A stretch of DNA of 64,000 nt, taken from Nitrosomonas sp. (GTDB lineage Bacteria; Pseudomonadota; Gammaproteobacteria; Burkholderiales; Nitrosomonadaceae). The translations under genes and the position numbers were made by a program. The stretch covers positions 62,001 through 126,000 of the forward strand of contig NZ_JAHBZY010000006.1 of the NCBI RefSeq assembly GCF_019635155.1. Direction: 5' to 3'. Under the pieces are notes generated by a model that saw nothing but the letters and a program-made list of their open reading frames with translations, was not told the origin of the DNA and searched no databases. Of this stretch, positions 34,970-43,846 are shown in pieces (the stretch's first letter is position 1; each line of letters opens with the position of its first letter).

Positions 34970-37525
34970 ATGTTTCCGCGAACTGCTTTTACCGTCACTG
35001 TAAATCCTAAGATTCCACCCCGGCTTAAGCGTCTGGAAGAATTGGCCAATAATCTTTGGTATAGCTGGGATCGCGCTACCCGTACACTTTTTTCCCGGCT
35101 TGATCCGCATTTATGGGAAGCGGTCGGCCACAATCCCAAAGCGTTTTTGAAACGCGTCGACGAATTCGCTTTGATACGGGCGACCGAAGACCGGGTTTTT
35201 CTGGCTTCGTATAACAGTATTCTGTCGACGTATGATTCTTATCATGATACGCCGTCTGTTCAGAATGGCGCCGATGGATTAGGTTCGCAGGATCAAGTTG
35301 CTTATTTCTGTTTTGAATTCGGTTTTCACGAAAGCTTGCCCATTTATTCGGGCGGCTTGGGCATATTGGCGGGCGATCACTGTAAGGCCGCGAGCGATTT
35401 GCATTTGCCGTTTGTAGCGATCGGCTTACTGTATCGTCAAGGCTATTTCTTCCAAACGATCGATAGCCAGGGAAACCAGCAGGTTACGTATACATTGGCT
35501 GATTTTGAGGATCTTCCGGTTAACCCGGTGTTGCATCCGGATGGTTCCAGTGTTCACATCGAAGTACCGTTACCGCATCGCAAGGTGATTGCCAAAATAT
35601 GGCAAGCAAGGATCGGTCATGTCATGTTGTATCTATTGGATACCGATTTGCCGGAAAACTCGCCGCAGGATCGCTATATCACGCATAACCTGTATGGCGG
35701 CGACAAAACGATGCGGATCGAACAAGAGATCATCCTGGGCATGGGAGGCGTGCGGACGCTGCGCGCGCTTGGCATTGAGCCGACGGTATGGCATATCAAC
35801 GAGGGGCACGCGGCGTTTATGATCCTGGAGCGTATTTATAATCTGGTGCAGCAAGGATTGGATTTTGCCAGTGCTCTGGAAAGCGTGGCGGTTAACACGG
35901 TTTTCACCACGCATACCGCCGTGCCTGCCGGACATGACCATTTTAGCCCGGATATGATGCAATCCTATTTCGATAGCTTTTATCGCAGCCTGAATATTTC
36001 TTATGATGATTTCATGGCGCTCGGTCATGTGCCTGGAAGCGCCGATTTCAACATGACTGCGTTAGCAATCCACGGCTCGCGAACGCACAATGGTGTCAGC
36101 AAAATACACGGGGGCGTATCCGCGGATATTTGCCGGGATTTATGGCCGCAAATTGAGCCGGAAGAAAATCCGATAACTTATGTCACGAATGGCGTGCACG
36201 TGCCGACTTTTCTGGCGCAAGAGTGGGCGGATTTGTTTGACCGTTATTTGGGCTATGAATGGCGCAATAAAATGTGCGATACCGAGTACTGGTCGCGGAT
36301 CGATGCAATTCCCGATCATTTGTTCTGGAGCGTGCGGCAGTCGTTAAAGTCACAAATGTTTTACGGCATCCGCTCGCGCATTACCGATCAGAATACCCGT
36401 AACCGCGGATCGGAGGCGCATCTCGACCGGTTGTTGAAATTTGTCGATCCGATTAATCCCAACATACTGACGCTTGGATTCGCCCGCCGTTTTGCAACCT
36501 ATAAGCGCGCCACGTTATTGTTTGAGAATCTCGATTGGTTACGGAAAATCATTCTCGACCAGGATCGTCCCGTATTGCTGATTTTTGCCGGCAAGGCTCA
36601 TCCCGCTGACGTGCCGGGGCAGGACCTAATTCGGCGCATTAGCCAGGTTGCCAGTTTTCCGGAGTTTGAAGGACGGCTGCTGTTGATCGAGGGTTACGAT
36701 TTGCGCTTAGCCCGTCGGCTGGTCGCCGGTGTCGATGTCTGGCTTAACAATCCGATTTATCCGTTGGAAGCAAGCGGTACATCCGGTATGAAAGCAGGGA
36801 TCAACGGCGCGATTAATTTAAGTGTGCTGGATGGTTGGTGGGGGGAAGGCTACGACGGCAAAAATGGCTGGGCGATCAAGCCGGGTCCTCAAGACATGGA
36901 AGGCATTCTGCGGGATAAAGAAGAAAGCCGCGCTTTGTATGAGATTCTGCAAGATCAGGTGATTCCTTTGTATTACAACTACGGTAAGCTGGGTTATTCG
37001 CCTGGATGGGTGAAGATGGCGAAGCATTCGATGCTGTCGTTGTTGCCGTGTTATAACGCAACCCGCATGGTAGATGAATATGTCACGAAATTTTATAAGC
37101 CCGCCAGTCGTCAAGGTACGTTATATGCCGCTCAGGATTATGCAAACGCGAAGAATATCGCAGCTTGGAAAACTAAAATAAAACAGGGTTGGACCGGAGT
37201 TTCTTTGAGACGCTTGGATACGCCTTGTGAGCGCATCTGCTTTGACGAAACTTTGAGTTTCAGGGTAGCCGCGAAATTGAACAATCTGGCTCCCGACGAT
37301 GTGGTGGTCGAACTGTTGATTTGCCGACGGTTCAAGACAACCCGGTTAAGCAATTTCAAACATTTTCAATTCACCTTTACAGGCATGCTGGATTCCGGCG
37401 AACACTTGTTTGAACTCAAGCTAACTCCCGAATTGTGCGGCAAGCAGGAATATTTTATTCGTGTATACCCGTATCATTCGCTGCTGACTCATCCGTTGGA
37501 AATGGGTTTAATGGTGTGGCTGTGA
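34970..37525 (+). CDS. glgP: Alpha-glucan phosphorylase (GT35)
   Basis: A protein of 851 aa. It releases glucose-1-phosphate from glycogen or maltodextrin. An N-terminal DUF3417-like segment (LEELANNLWYSWDRATRTLF), YSGGLGILAGDHCKAASDL, HINEGHAAFMILERI, FARRFATYKRATLL and the PLP-lysine region LEASGTSGMKAGINGA are visible. This is the shorter 'alpha-glucan family phosphorylase' subtype rather than E. coli GlgP. GGAGA precedes the ATG. It lies 80 bp after glk, forming a small glycogen-use unit. Confidence 0.93.
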   Translation: MFPRTAFTVTVNPKIPPRLKRLEELANNLWYSWDRATRTLFSRLDPHLWEAVGHNPKAFLKRVDEFALIRATEDRVFLASYNSILSTYDSYHDTPSVQNGADGLGSQDQVAYFCFEFGFHESLPIYSGGLGILAGDHCKAASDLHLPFVAIGLLYRQGYFFQTIDSQGNQQVTYTLADFEDLPVNPVLHPDGSSVHIEVPLPHRKVIAKIWQARIGHVMLYLLDTDLPENSPQDRYITHNLYGGDKTMRIEQEIILGMGGVRTLRALGIEPTVWHINEGHAAFMILERIYNLVQQGLDFASALESVAVNTVFTTHTAVPAGHDHFSPDMMQSYFDSFYRSLNISYDDFMALGHVPGSADFNMTALAIHGSRTHNGVSKIHGGVSADICRDLWPQIEPEENPITYVTNGVHVPTFLAQEWADLFDRYLGYEWRNKMCDTEYWSRIDAIPDHLFWSVRQSLKSQMFYGIRSRITDQNTRNRGSEAHLDRLLKFVDPINPNILTLGFARRFATYKRATLLFENLDWLRKIILDQDRPVLLIFAGKAHPADVPGQDLIRRISQVASFPEFEGRLLLIEGYDLRLARRLVAGVDVWLNNPIYPLEASGTSGMKAGINGAINLSVLDGWWGEGYDGKNGWAIKPGPQDMEGILRDKEESRALYEILQDQVIPLYYNYGKLGYSPGWVKMAKHSMLSLLPCYNATRMVDEYVTKFYKPASRQGTLYAAQDYANAKNIAAWKTKIKQGWTGVSLRRLDTPCERICFDETLSFRVAAKLNNLAPDDVVVELLICRRFKTTRLSNFKHFQFTFTGMLDSGEHLFELKLTPELCGKQEYFIRVYPYHSLLTHPLEMGLMVWL

Positions 37526-37562
37526 ATTCCTGGCTTAAGATTAAAGACAAGGAGATGCATTG

Positions 37563-37943
37563 ATGAGCCGTAATCCAGTCGGTTGGTTTGAAATCTATGT
37601 GCAGGATATGGTGCGGGCTAAACGATTCTATGAGTCGGTTTTTCAAATCAAGCTCGAGTGCTTACCGACGCCTGCGGATATGTCCGTCGAGCTTTGGAGT
37701 TTTCCGATGATCGAAAATGCCATGGGCGCATCCGGTGCATTGGTCAAGATGGCAGATGGACCGTCAGGCGGCAATTGCGTGCTGGTTTATTTTTCGTGCG
37801 CCGATTGCGCCATCGAAGCTGCTCGTGTAACTTCTTCGGGCGGGGAAATAGTGCGGGATAAAATGCCGATCGGTCAGTATGGGTTCATCGCGTTGATCCG
37901 TGACACCGAAGGCAACATGATCGGTTTGCATTCTATGAAGTAG
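37563..37943 (+). CDS. VOC (glyoxalase/bleomycin-resistance fold) family protein
   Basis: A protein of 126 aa. The opening NPVGWFEIYVQDMVRAKRFYE and the closing GFIALIRDTEGNMIGLHSMK match VOC-superfamily proteins of the YP_-type 'glyoxalase-like' group. A single VOC domain normally dimerises to build a metal site; substrate unknown. AAGGAGA lies eight bases upstream of ATG 37563. It follows glgP by 37 bp. A weak GC hairpin (CCCGC/GCGGG at 37958-37975) lies just past the stop. Confidence 0.82.
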   Translation: MSRNPVGWFEIYVQDMVRAKRFYESVFQIKLECLPTPADMSVELWSFPMIENAMGASGALVKMADGPSGGNCVLVYFSCADCAIEAARVTSSGGEIVRDKMPIGQYGFIALIRDTEGNMIGLHSMK

Positions 37944-37996
37944 CTTGTAACAGCGGTCCCGCCGCAAGCAGCGGGTTTGCTATCGCGGGAGAATTC

Positions 37997-38125
37997 TTAT
38001 TTGTTGCGGATACCGGCACGATTTTGTTCCAGTGCTTTGACAATCGCTTTGATGTCCGCTTTGCTGACACCCGTTAGCGCGGCTTGTTCGCTAATGATCT
38101 GAATGAATCTGGTAATGGTTTGATA
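37997..38125 (-). pseudogene. Possible fragment of an HU-like DNA-binding protein
   Basis: A 42-codon open stretch without a start codon reads IISEQAALTGVSKADIKAIVKALE before a stop, resembling the helical N-terminus of HU-type or HU-associated proteins. It is bounded upstream by an in-frame stop, and no downstream arm follows. It may be a gene remnant; the similarity is weak. Confidence 0.3.
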
Positions 38126-38160
38126 CTATCCCGGTTCAATCCGAGCTGGTTGTAAACGCA

Positions 38161-38499
38161 TTATTCGCCAAACGCATTCTTAATCCATTCGATTTTTCTG
38201 CCATCATCACCCGACAGCAGCAGCGCATCAAACCGGCAAGGAGGTTCACTGTTGATTTGCGCCAGATAATGCCGGGCGGTGCGCAGCAATTTGGCTTGTT
38301 TGATTGGTGTGATGCTGGCAGCGGCGCCTCCGAATGCTTCATTCGAGCGCATACGGACTTCGATAAACACCAATGCATCATGGTCGCGCATGATCAGGTC
38401 AATTTCTCCAAAGCGGCAGCGGTAATTTTGCGCGAGAAGCACCAGTTGTTGCCGCTGCAAAAAAGCAATGGCGATTTTCTCGGCATCACTGCCTTTCAT
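38161..38499 (-). CDS. yraN: YraN/UPF0102 family predicted endonuclease
   Basis: A protein of 112 aa. GSDAEKIAIAFLQRQQLVLLAQNYRCRFGEIDLIMRD has the family's GEIDL metal-binding core, and VFIEVRMRSNEAFGG supplies the ExK-like partner (here ExR). The fold is related to Holliday-junction resolvases; function unresolved. It overlaps the upstream lpoA-like gene by 14 bp. This matches the E. coli rsmI/lpoA/yraN neighbourhood. Confidence 0.88.
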   Translation of the reverse strand: MKGSDAEKIAIAFLQRQQLVLLAQNYRCRFGEIDLIMRDHDALVFIEVRMRSNEAFGGAAASITPIKQAKLLRTARHYLAQINSEPPCRFDALLLSGDDGRKIEWIKNAFGE

Positions 38500-39604
38500 C
38501 TTCGCTGCTATTCCCGGATGTCGTGATGAGCTGCACTTTACCTTGCTTAAATTGCGCCGGGATGGGTTCGCGCACGAATAAATTGGGCGGGTTAAAACGA
38601 ATGTTCCCGGTTACACCGTCTAATGTAATCTGATTGGCTGAATGTACTTGCAGTAAGTTGATCATTAAACGAAAAGCATCGATACCCAAGGCATAGAGGC
38701 GCTCCATTTCAGTACTTCTGGGGTTGCCGGTATGGCGGTAAGCCATTACAGCGGGGTGATCGGGCTGTAACAGCCATGGCATATCGAGAAATCGAATGCC
38801 CTCTAAATCGTTATTGAGGAGAAAATTATCGAAACCGGTAAAAATTTGTGAAGTGGCATAGACCGGAGCTTCGGGATCGAGATAAGCGCGGACAATGCGC
38901 GATTTTTCCGCATCCAGGGCAAGAAAAACCAATCGCTCTTCTCCAGCGGTTAAGTCTCGTAGCTGCTGCAGAAGCACCGAACTATCGGTATAACGATATG
39001 ATTGTGCAGTATGGTTGTATTCGTCTTGCCATCGCTGCATGAAAGCATTTTGTAATCGTCCGGATAAGGCGCTGTCATCTCCGATGACGATGGCATGATT
39101 TCTGCCGCTTAAGAACGCCAATTCGGCAATTTGATTGGCTTCTGTGTCTGTTTGTAAACCGAAGAGATAAAGATTCTCCGGTAAGGTTAGATGAGTATCA
39201 ACCGTGTTCAATGTGAGTGTCGGAACCGCCAAAGTTTGGCTGGATGCGATGGCGGAAACACCGTCCCGGGTGAGCGGGCCAACCACGAATACCGCACCGG
39301 AAGCGAGCGCATGATGATAATTCATGAGAATATCGAGCGGTTCGTCGCTGGTTGAGTATAACCGGATAGTGAGCGGTAATCCTTGCCCGCGTTGTGCGGC
39401 GACTTCAAACCCTTCTTTAACGACATTTGCCGCCCCCGCAAATGCCGGGGATTCCAACGGTAATATCAACGCAATATGGGACACAATCACGGGTCCGGCG
39501 GCTATGCCTGACAGCGGTGAGTCTTCTTGATCGGTGGCCAATACTGCCTGGTTGCCGTATATTGCCAGAAGCAATGCCAGGAAAATCGAAAAGAAACGTG
39601 CCAT
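38486..39604 (-). CDS. Penicillin-binding protein activator, LpoA-like periplasmic protein
   Basis: A protein of 372 aa from ATG 39604, beginning with a signal peptide (FFSIFLALLLAIYGNQAVLA). The body is a type I periplasmic-binding fold (HIALILPLESPAFAGAANVVKEGF, VGPLTRDGVSAIASSQ, DMPWLLQPDHP), as in the C-terminal domain of LpoA, which activates PBP1A in peptidoglycan synthesis. There is no lipobox at the signal end, unlike E. coli LpoA, and the N-terminal TPR domain is absent. It is head-to-head with rsmI and overlaps yraN. Confidence 0.8.
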   Translation of the reverse strand: MARFFSIFLALLLAIYGNQAVLATDQEDSPLSGIAAGPVIVSHIALILPLESPAFAGAANVVKEGFEVAAQRGQGLPLTIRLYSTSDEPLDILMNYHHALASGAVFVVGPLTRDGVSAIASSQTLAVPTLTLNTVDTHLTLPENLYLFGLQTDTEANQIAELAFLSGRNHAIVIGDDSALSGRLQNAFMQRWQDEYNHTAQSYRYTDSSVLLQQLRDLTAGEERLVFLALDAEKSRIVRAYLDPEAPVYATSQIFTGFDNFLLNNDLEGIRFLDMPWLLQPDHPAVMAYRHTGNPRSTEMERLYALGIDAFRLMINLLQVHSANQITLDGVTGNIRFNPPNLFVREPIPAQFKQGKVQLITTSGNSSEDERQ

Positions 39605-39615
39605 GGATGAAAATG

Positions 39616-40476
39616 ATGCTTGAAAAGAGTGCATTATATGTGGTTGCCACCCCAATAGGAAATTTAAGCGATATTAGCTTGCGTGCTTTGGAGGTACTGG
39701 CGGGAGTGGATGCAATTGCTGCGGAGCATGTGCAGAATTCCGAGCATTTATTAGCGAAGCATCACATCACAGCAAAATGGATTCGTTTGCATCAGCATAA
39801 TGAAAGTGCGGTCGCAGAAAAAATATTGTCGCGATTGCAAGCCGGTGGAAGTATCGCATTGGTAACCGACGCCGGCACACCGGCCATTTCCGATCCCGGT
39901 GCGATTCTGGTGCAACATGTGCGCGAAGCCGGCCATCGGGTTATTCCGGTTCCGGGCGCCAGTGCGGCCATTTGTGCGCTATCCGCAGCGGGTATTAACA
40001 ATCCACATTTTTTATTTTACGGTTTTTTGCCGACGAAAACCGGGTTACGCAAACGTGCATTAACCGAAATAAAGTCATATCAATTTACGGTGATATTTTA
40101 CGAGGCGCCGCATCGTATTCTGGAATGTATAACCGATATGATCGAAATCTTTGATGAAAAGAGGAAAATAACCATAGCCCGGGAACTGACCAAGTTGTTT
40201 GAGACAATTTTTTGTGGAACATTGGGAGAGGCACTTGCTTGGCTGCAAGCAGATATAAACCAGCAAAGGGGCGAGTTTGTGTTGCTGTTGTCAGGTGCGG
40301 AAATGCTGGAGAAATCCGACATCAGTGAGCATGCCCGACATACCTTGTCATGCTTGCTCGCGGAACTGCCGCTCAAACAATCGGTGAAGCTGGCTGCGGA
40401 AATTACCGGTGAAAACAAAAATGCGTTGTATCAATTGGCATTGGATTTAAAATCAACCGGCGAACCTGGGTTTTAG
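39616..40476 (+). CDS. rsmI: 16S rRNA (cytidine1402-2'-O)-methyltransferase
   Basis: A protein of 286 aa. YVVATPIGNLSDISLRALEVL, ALVTDAGTPAISDPGAILV, VIPVPGASAAICALSAAG and FYGFLPTK are diagnostic for RsmI (YraL), which methylates C1402 in the decoding centre. Three in-frame ATGs at 39607, 39613 and 39616 could serve; the last gives the usual MLEKSALY opening. The start lies a few bases from the divergent lpoA-like start, so promoters must lie inside the neighbouring coding sequences. Confidence 0.94.
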   Translation: MLEKSALYVVATPIGNLSDISLRALEVLAGVDAIAAEHVQNSEHLLAKHHITAKWIRLHQHNESAVAEKILSRLQAGGSIALVTDAGTPAISDPGAILVQHVREAGHRVIPVPGASAAICALSAAGINNPHFLFYGFLPTKTGLRKRALTEIKSYQFTVIFYEAPHRILECITDMIEIFDEKRKITIARELTKLFETIFCGTLGEALAWLQADINQQRGEFVLLLSGAEMLEKSDISEHARHTLSCLLAELPLKQSVKLAAEITGENKNALYQLALDLKSTGEPGF

Positions 40477-40530
40477 CCTTGCGTACGTTATAATGAAACT
40501 GATTAATACTGCTACTGCCCGGAATCGAAC

Positions 40531-41571
40531 TTGACGAATCTTACCATTACCCGGCCCGACGATTGGCACTTACACTTGCGCGACGGTGAGCAAATGCGCG
40601 CTGTATTGCCGCATACGGCAAAGCAATTTGCTCGCGCTATTGTCATGCCCAACTTACGGCCGCCAATTGTTTCTGTCGATCAGGCACTGGCGTATCGGCA
40701 GCGTATTCTGGCGGCATTGCCCGTTGCATTAGGATCCCGATTTAAACCTTTGATGACGTTGTACCTGACCGACAATACCCCGGTTGCAGAAATTATCCGG
40801 GCTAAGGAAAGTGGTGTGGTGCATGCAGTGAAGCTATACCCGGCGGGGGCAACAACGAACTCGGATGCCGGTGTGACTGATATCATTAAATGCAATGCTG
40901 TGTTGGAAGCGATGGAAGCACAAGATCTGCCGTTACTGGTGCATGGCGAAGTAACAGATTCCGATGTCGATGTTTTTGACCGCGAGAAAGTTTTTATCGA
41001 TCGGGTATTGTCGCCGTTGACTCAACGTTTTCCCCGTTTACGTATTGTTTTTGAGCACGTCACTACACACGAGGCGGTTCAATTCGTCGATGAGTCTTCA
41101 CATCCTATTGCAGCCACGATTACCGCGCATCATCTATTGCTGAACCGTAATGCGATTTTTCAGGGTGGAATTCGTCCGCATCATTATTGTTTGCCGGTAC
41201 TGAAGCGCGAGATTCATCGCCTTGCTTTGTTGAATGCAGCTACAAGCGGTAGTCCAAAATTTTTCCTGGGCACAGATAGTGCGCCGCACTCGCTGTCGAG
41301 TAAAGAGAATGCTTGTGGTTGCGCCGGGATTTTTACCGCGCATGCCGCAATCGAGTTTTATGCAGTGGCATTTGAGCAAGCTGGCGCCTTAGACAGATTG
41401 GAATCTTTCGCCAGCTTTCATGGGGCTGATTTTTATCGATTGCCGCGAAATCAAGAGACTATTACTTTGCAGAAAAAACAATGGATAGTCCCGCAGTATT
41501 TTGAGTTTGCTGGCGAACGCTTAATACCGCTTTATGCCGGGGAGAATTTAGCCTGGAGAATGGTGTTGTAG
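40531..41571 (+). CDS. pyrC: Dihydroorotase
   Basis: A protein of 346 aa. It closes carbamoyl-aspartate to dihydroorotate in pyrimidine synthesis. DDWHLHLRDGE holds the two metal-binding His, VKLYPAGATTNSDAGV the carboxylated Lys, LLVHGEVTD and FEHVTT further His ligands, and FLGTDSAPHS the catalytic Asp. The start is TTG at 40531 giving MTNLTITRPDDW. About 54 bp after rsmI. Confidence 0.95.
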   Translation: MTNLTITRPDDWHLHLRDGEQMRAVLPHTAKQFARAIVMPNLRPPIVSVDQALAYRQRILAALPVALGSRFKPLMTLYLTDNTPVAEIIRAKESGVVHAVKLYPAGATTNSDAGVTDIIKCNAVLEAMEAQDLPLLVHGEVTDSDVDVFDREKVFIDRVLSPLTQRFPRLRIVFEHVTTHEAVQFVDESSHPIAATITAHHLLLNRNAIFQGGIRPHHYCLPVLKREIHRLALLNAATSGSPKFFLGTDSAPHSLSSKENACGCAGIFTAHAAIEFYAVAFEQAGALDRLESFASFHGADFYRLPRNQETITLQKKQWIVPQYFEFAGERLIPLYAGENLAWRMVL

Positions 41572-41579
41572 CCCCAGTG

Positions 41580-41948
41580 CTACCAGTGCTTCAATAGCCG
41601 ATTCCAGCGGTATAACAATTTTGCGAAGCAATTATAAGAAGCTTGAGCTAGTAGCTTTATCACCGGAATTTGTAAAATCTTTGCCAGCCAGCGTTGATTG
41701 GGGGATTGCCGCCAAAGATGAATGAACGCGTCTATCCCGATATTAAGTGCACCATTACTGTCTTTAAGGTGTAATCGCTCGCGAATTTGTTCCAGGGAGC
41801 TGTCCACTTCCGAGGCAGCTGTTGGGTTGGTATGTATATCAATCCACTCAATATCATCAACCCCGCATTGTTCAAGATGTTGACGCTGACTTTCTATCCC
41901 TGCTTTGCAGATAGGGCAGGCGCTGTTGTAATACACTTTTTTGTGCAT
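41580..41948 (-). CDS. DCC family thiol-disulfide oxidoreductase-like protein (DUF393)
   Basis: A protein of 122 aa. VYYNSACPICKAGIESQRQ has the CxxC motif (C11, C14) at the tip of a thioredoxin-like fold, and IEWIDIHTNP plus NIGIDAFIHLWRQSP fit the DCC/DUF393 family. The C-terminal third is hydrophobic and basic, possibly membrane-associated. It is convergent with pyrC. Physiological partner unknown. Confidence 0.8.
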   Translation of the reverse strand: MHKKVYYNSACPICKAGIESQRQHLEQCGVDDIEWIDIHTNPTAASEVDSSLEQIRERLHLKDSNGALNIGIDAFIHLWRQSPNQRWLAKILQIPVIKLLAQASYNCFAKLLYRWNRLLKHW

Positions 41949-42041
41949 TTTTTGGATTGTTTCAAATAGCTGAACGGTATCAGTATAACCTGATCCACTA
42001 ACAACTTGGAGAAGTTGTTGGTTAGGCGTGAGCTATTGGTT

Positions 42042-42389
42042 TTAATGCAACCTTGTGCGCTGGTTGATGGTGGAGTGTGGTTGACCTGATTGATCTGTAT
42101 TTTTTCTTTGCCAAAATAATTTATAAACACAGTAGGCTCCAATGAAAAGAGCAATCACTGTCAGGAAGACTGGAGAAGGTGTTGGTATTTCGAGATACCA
42201 GTACCACCATTCAAGTGCGGTGATGAGAATAAAAATAGAAGGTGCAATGATTAAAGGAAGAGCGTCACTATCGATAAGCTTGTTGATTTTTTGCTGGATG
42301 TATCGTTTACAATTTGGAAGAAAATTGTTTGTTTGCGCTGTATATTTTTTTGATCTCGGTGTGATAATTTTCAGGCGTAATTTTGGCAT
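42042..42389 (-). CDS. Small protein with two membrane segments, unknown function
   Basis: A protein of 115 aa, not recognised. A basic N-terminal ~45 residues is followed by two TM segments (LPLIIAPSIFILITALEWWYWYL and PVFLTVIALFIGAYCVYKLFW with gap) and a polar tail. It lies in an AT-rich part of the window between the DCC gene and the DnaA-box region. No clear ribosome site was seen, so moderate confidence only. Confidence 0.45.
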   Translation of the reverse strand: MPKLRLKIITPRSKKYTAQTNNFLPNCKRYIQQKINKLIDSDALPLIIAPSIFILITALEWWYWYLEIPTPSPVFLTVIALFIGAYCVYKLFWQRKNTDQSGQPHSTINQRTRLH

Positions 42390-42948
42390 GGGTGTCTTAG
42401 ATGATTGAAATAGTTTTTAAAGAATCGGATCAATTGTATTGATCTCTAGCTGCATCAATTATCGGAATTGAGAATTAAAAGTTTATAGTCGGAGATTCTT
42501 CAGAGTTAATTCCTGAGTTATCAAAGGTCATGGGTTTTTTTCTTGACATTTCAAATAATCCACAGTTATGAGAAATAACAAAGGCTATTTTCAGTCTTCT
42601 GATTTAAGTGAAAGGTGATTATCAACCATATGATATGTATGGAATAATTAATGTGCTAAGTAAATAGTCAATCTAAAAAAGCTTTGTTTATTGGGTGACT
42701 TACTGTTTTTATGAAGTAATTATTCACAATGTTATCCACAGATTTTGTGAATAATAAAAAAATACGAATGAAAATAGGATGATAAATTAAGGATTGAGTT
42801 ACAGATGGATGTTTTTTCGTGTTGAAGGTATTTCGGTAAGATGAAGCCGTATTTTTGAATATTAAACATCACTCATTGATACGATCAATTTTTTAGGGCG
42901 ATGAGATACAAATAAGTTGAGCGGTATGAAACTTCTGATATTGGGAAT
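42390..42948. other. AT-rich gene-free stretch of about 560 bp
   Basis: No credible reading frame on either strand. It is strongly AT-rich and contains the DnaA-box cluster at 42720-42754 plus a near-match TAATCCACA at 42556-42564. A TTGACA occurs at 42543 without a convincing -10. It ends at the leucine tRNA. Confidence 0.7.
42720..42754. promoter_or_regulatory. Cluster of three DnaA boxes
   Basis: TTATTCACA (42720-42728), TTATCCACA (42732-42740, perfect consensus) and the reverse box TGTGAATAA (42746-42754) lie within 35 bp, spaced 3 and 5 bp apart, in AT-rich DNA. This arrangement could serve DnaA titration, DnaA-dependent control or replication initiation. No dnaA, dnaN, gidA or rpmH gene is in the window. 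Confidence 0.65.
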
Positions 42949-43038
42949 TGGTGCCCGGAGCCGGAATCGAACCGGCACGGGCGTATTAGGCCCGAGGGAT
43001 TTTAAGTCCCTTGTGTCTACCAATTTCACCACCCGGGC
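42949..43038 (-). tRNA. tRNA-Leu (anticodon UAA)
   Basis: On the minus strand the cloverleaf begins GCCCGGGTGG and ends with CCGGGCACCA, so CCA is encoded. The anticodon loop reads CTTAAAA (UAA). The long variable arm expected for a class II tRNA is present. It is last in the Gly-Cys-Leu series. Confidence 0.95.
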
Positions 43039-43044
43039 AAAGAA

Positions 43045-43118
43045 TGGAGGCGGGGGTCGGAATCGAACCGGCGTAGACGGCTTTGCAGGCCGCTGCATGA
43101 CCACTCTGCCACCCCGCC
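43045..43118 (-). tRNA. tRNA-Cys (anticodon GCA)
   Basis: On the minus strand it begins GGCGGGGTGG and ends CCCCGCCTCCA with encoded CCA. The anticodon loop is CTGCAAA (GCA), and the T-arm is GCCGGTTCGATTCCGAC-like. It lies six bases upstream of tRNA-Leu in the same direction. Confidence 0.95.
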
Positions 43119-43231
43119 ATTTTGCATAGCTTATTAAATTTTTGTAGCTCTAAAGAAAAATCTATAGAGTCTATGCGGTTTCCGACAAAACTATCTTACA
43201 AGATTACAAGAACCATTTTCTCTATGGAAAA

Positions 43232-43306
43232 TGGAGCGGGAAACGAGGCTCGAACTCGCGACCCCAACCTTGGCAAGGTTGTGCTCTACCACTGAGCTAT
43301 TCCCGC
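43232..43306 (-). tRNA. tRNA-Gly (anticodon GCC)
   Basis: On the minus strand it begins GCGGGAATAGCTCAG and ends TTCCCGCTCCA with encoded CCA. The anticodon loop is TTGCCAA (GCC). First gene after the consensus promoter at 43355-43382. The Gly-Cys-Leu order matches glyW-cysT-leuZ of E. coli. Confidence 0.96.
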
Positions 43307-43354
43307 ATGATGGAGTTACTGAAAGATCTATGTCACTTCAGAAACAAAGGGTGG

Positions 43355-43382
43355 ATTATAGAGATGCTGTGCGTTTTGTCAA
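43355..43382 (-). promoter_or_regulatory. Consensus sigma-70 promoter of the tRNA operon
   Basis: On the minus strand TTGACA (43382-43377) is separated by 16 bp from TATAAT (43360-43355), both perfect hexamers, about 49 bp upstream of tRNA-Gly. This is a strong promoter for the Gly-Cys-Leu tRNA transcript. Confidence 0.88.
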
Positions 43383-43495
43383 GAAATGCAGACTGCTTGA
43401 AGCGTGCTGATCGATCATTTAAAGTTACTTACAGAGGGGACGATTAAGGTATCGTGTAAACTATGCTGACGATTGATTTATGAGAATGACGAAGC

Positions 43496-43777
43496 ATGCA
43501 ACCAAGTGTAATTATTAATCAGCACCGGAATACCGCGATCATTGTGGCAACAAGCGGTAAAGACGTTCTTGTGATTAAATTAGGTACAGGAAAGCTGACG
43601 GTTACTCGATTATCTCTGCAAGAAGTTGTCAATCAAGGTTATGCGGTGAGCGATTACTCACCTAAACAAGCTGCGGAAAGTTATTTAAAGCATGGTGCGG
43701 GCGTCAGCGAAAAAGCCAGAAGATATTTGGAAAAAATCGCTTCGAGTGGTTTTACTGAAAAACTTGATTTTGTGTGA
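43496..43777 (+). CDS. Hypothetical protein, 93 aa
   Basis: A protein of 93 aa, not recognised. The first half is beta-like (IAIIVATSGKDVLVIKLGTGKLTVTRL) and the second half helical (SPKQAAESYLKHGAGVSEKARRYLEKI). No signal peptide or membrane segment. The frame is clean with host-like codon use. It sits divergent from the tRNA operon and about 70 bp before a lipoprotein gene on the same strand. Confidence 0.55.
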   Translation: MQPSVIINQHRNTAIIVATSGKDVLVIKLGTGKLTVTRLSLQEVVNQGYAVSDYSPKQAAESYLKHGAGVSEKARRYLEKIASSGFTEKLDFV

Positions 43778-43846
43778 TTTTGATAATCAATTCTGCAATG
43801 TAATTTTCAAGTTGTCGAGACAAGGGATAGGGGAATATTAGGAACA

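Noticed and set aside
37958-37975. Intrinsic terminator after the VOC gene
   Set aside because: The stem is only five base pairs with a long loop and no T-run.
42720-42754. Calling this the chromosomal oriC
   Set aside because: Only three boxes and no origin-type neighbour genes; reported instead as a DnaA-box cluster.
42862-43129. Short open frames on both strands over the tRNA genes
   Set aside because: They cover the tRNA-Leu and tRNA-Cys sequences, which explain the conservation and structure.
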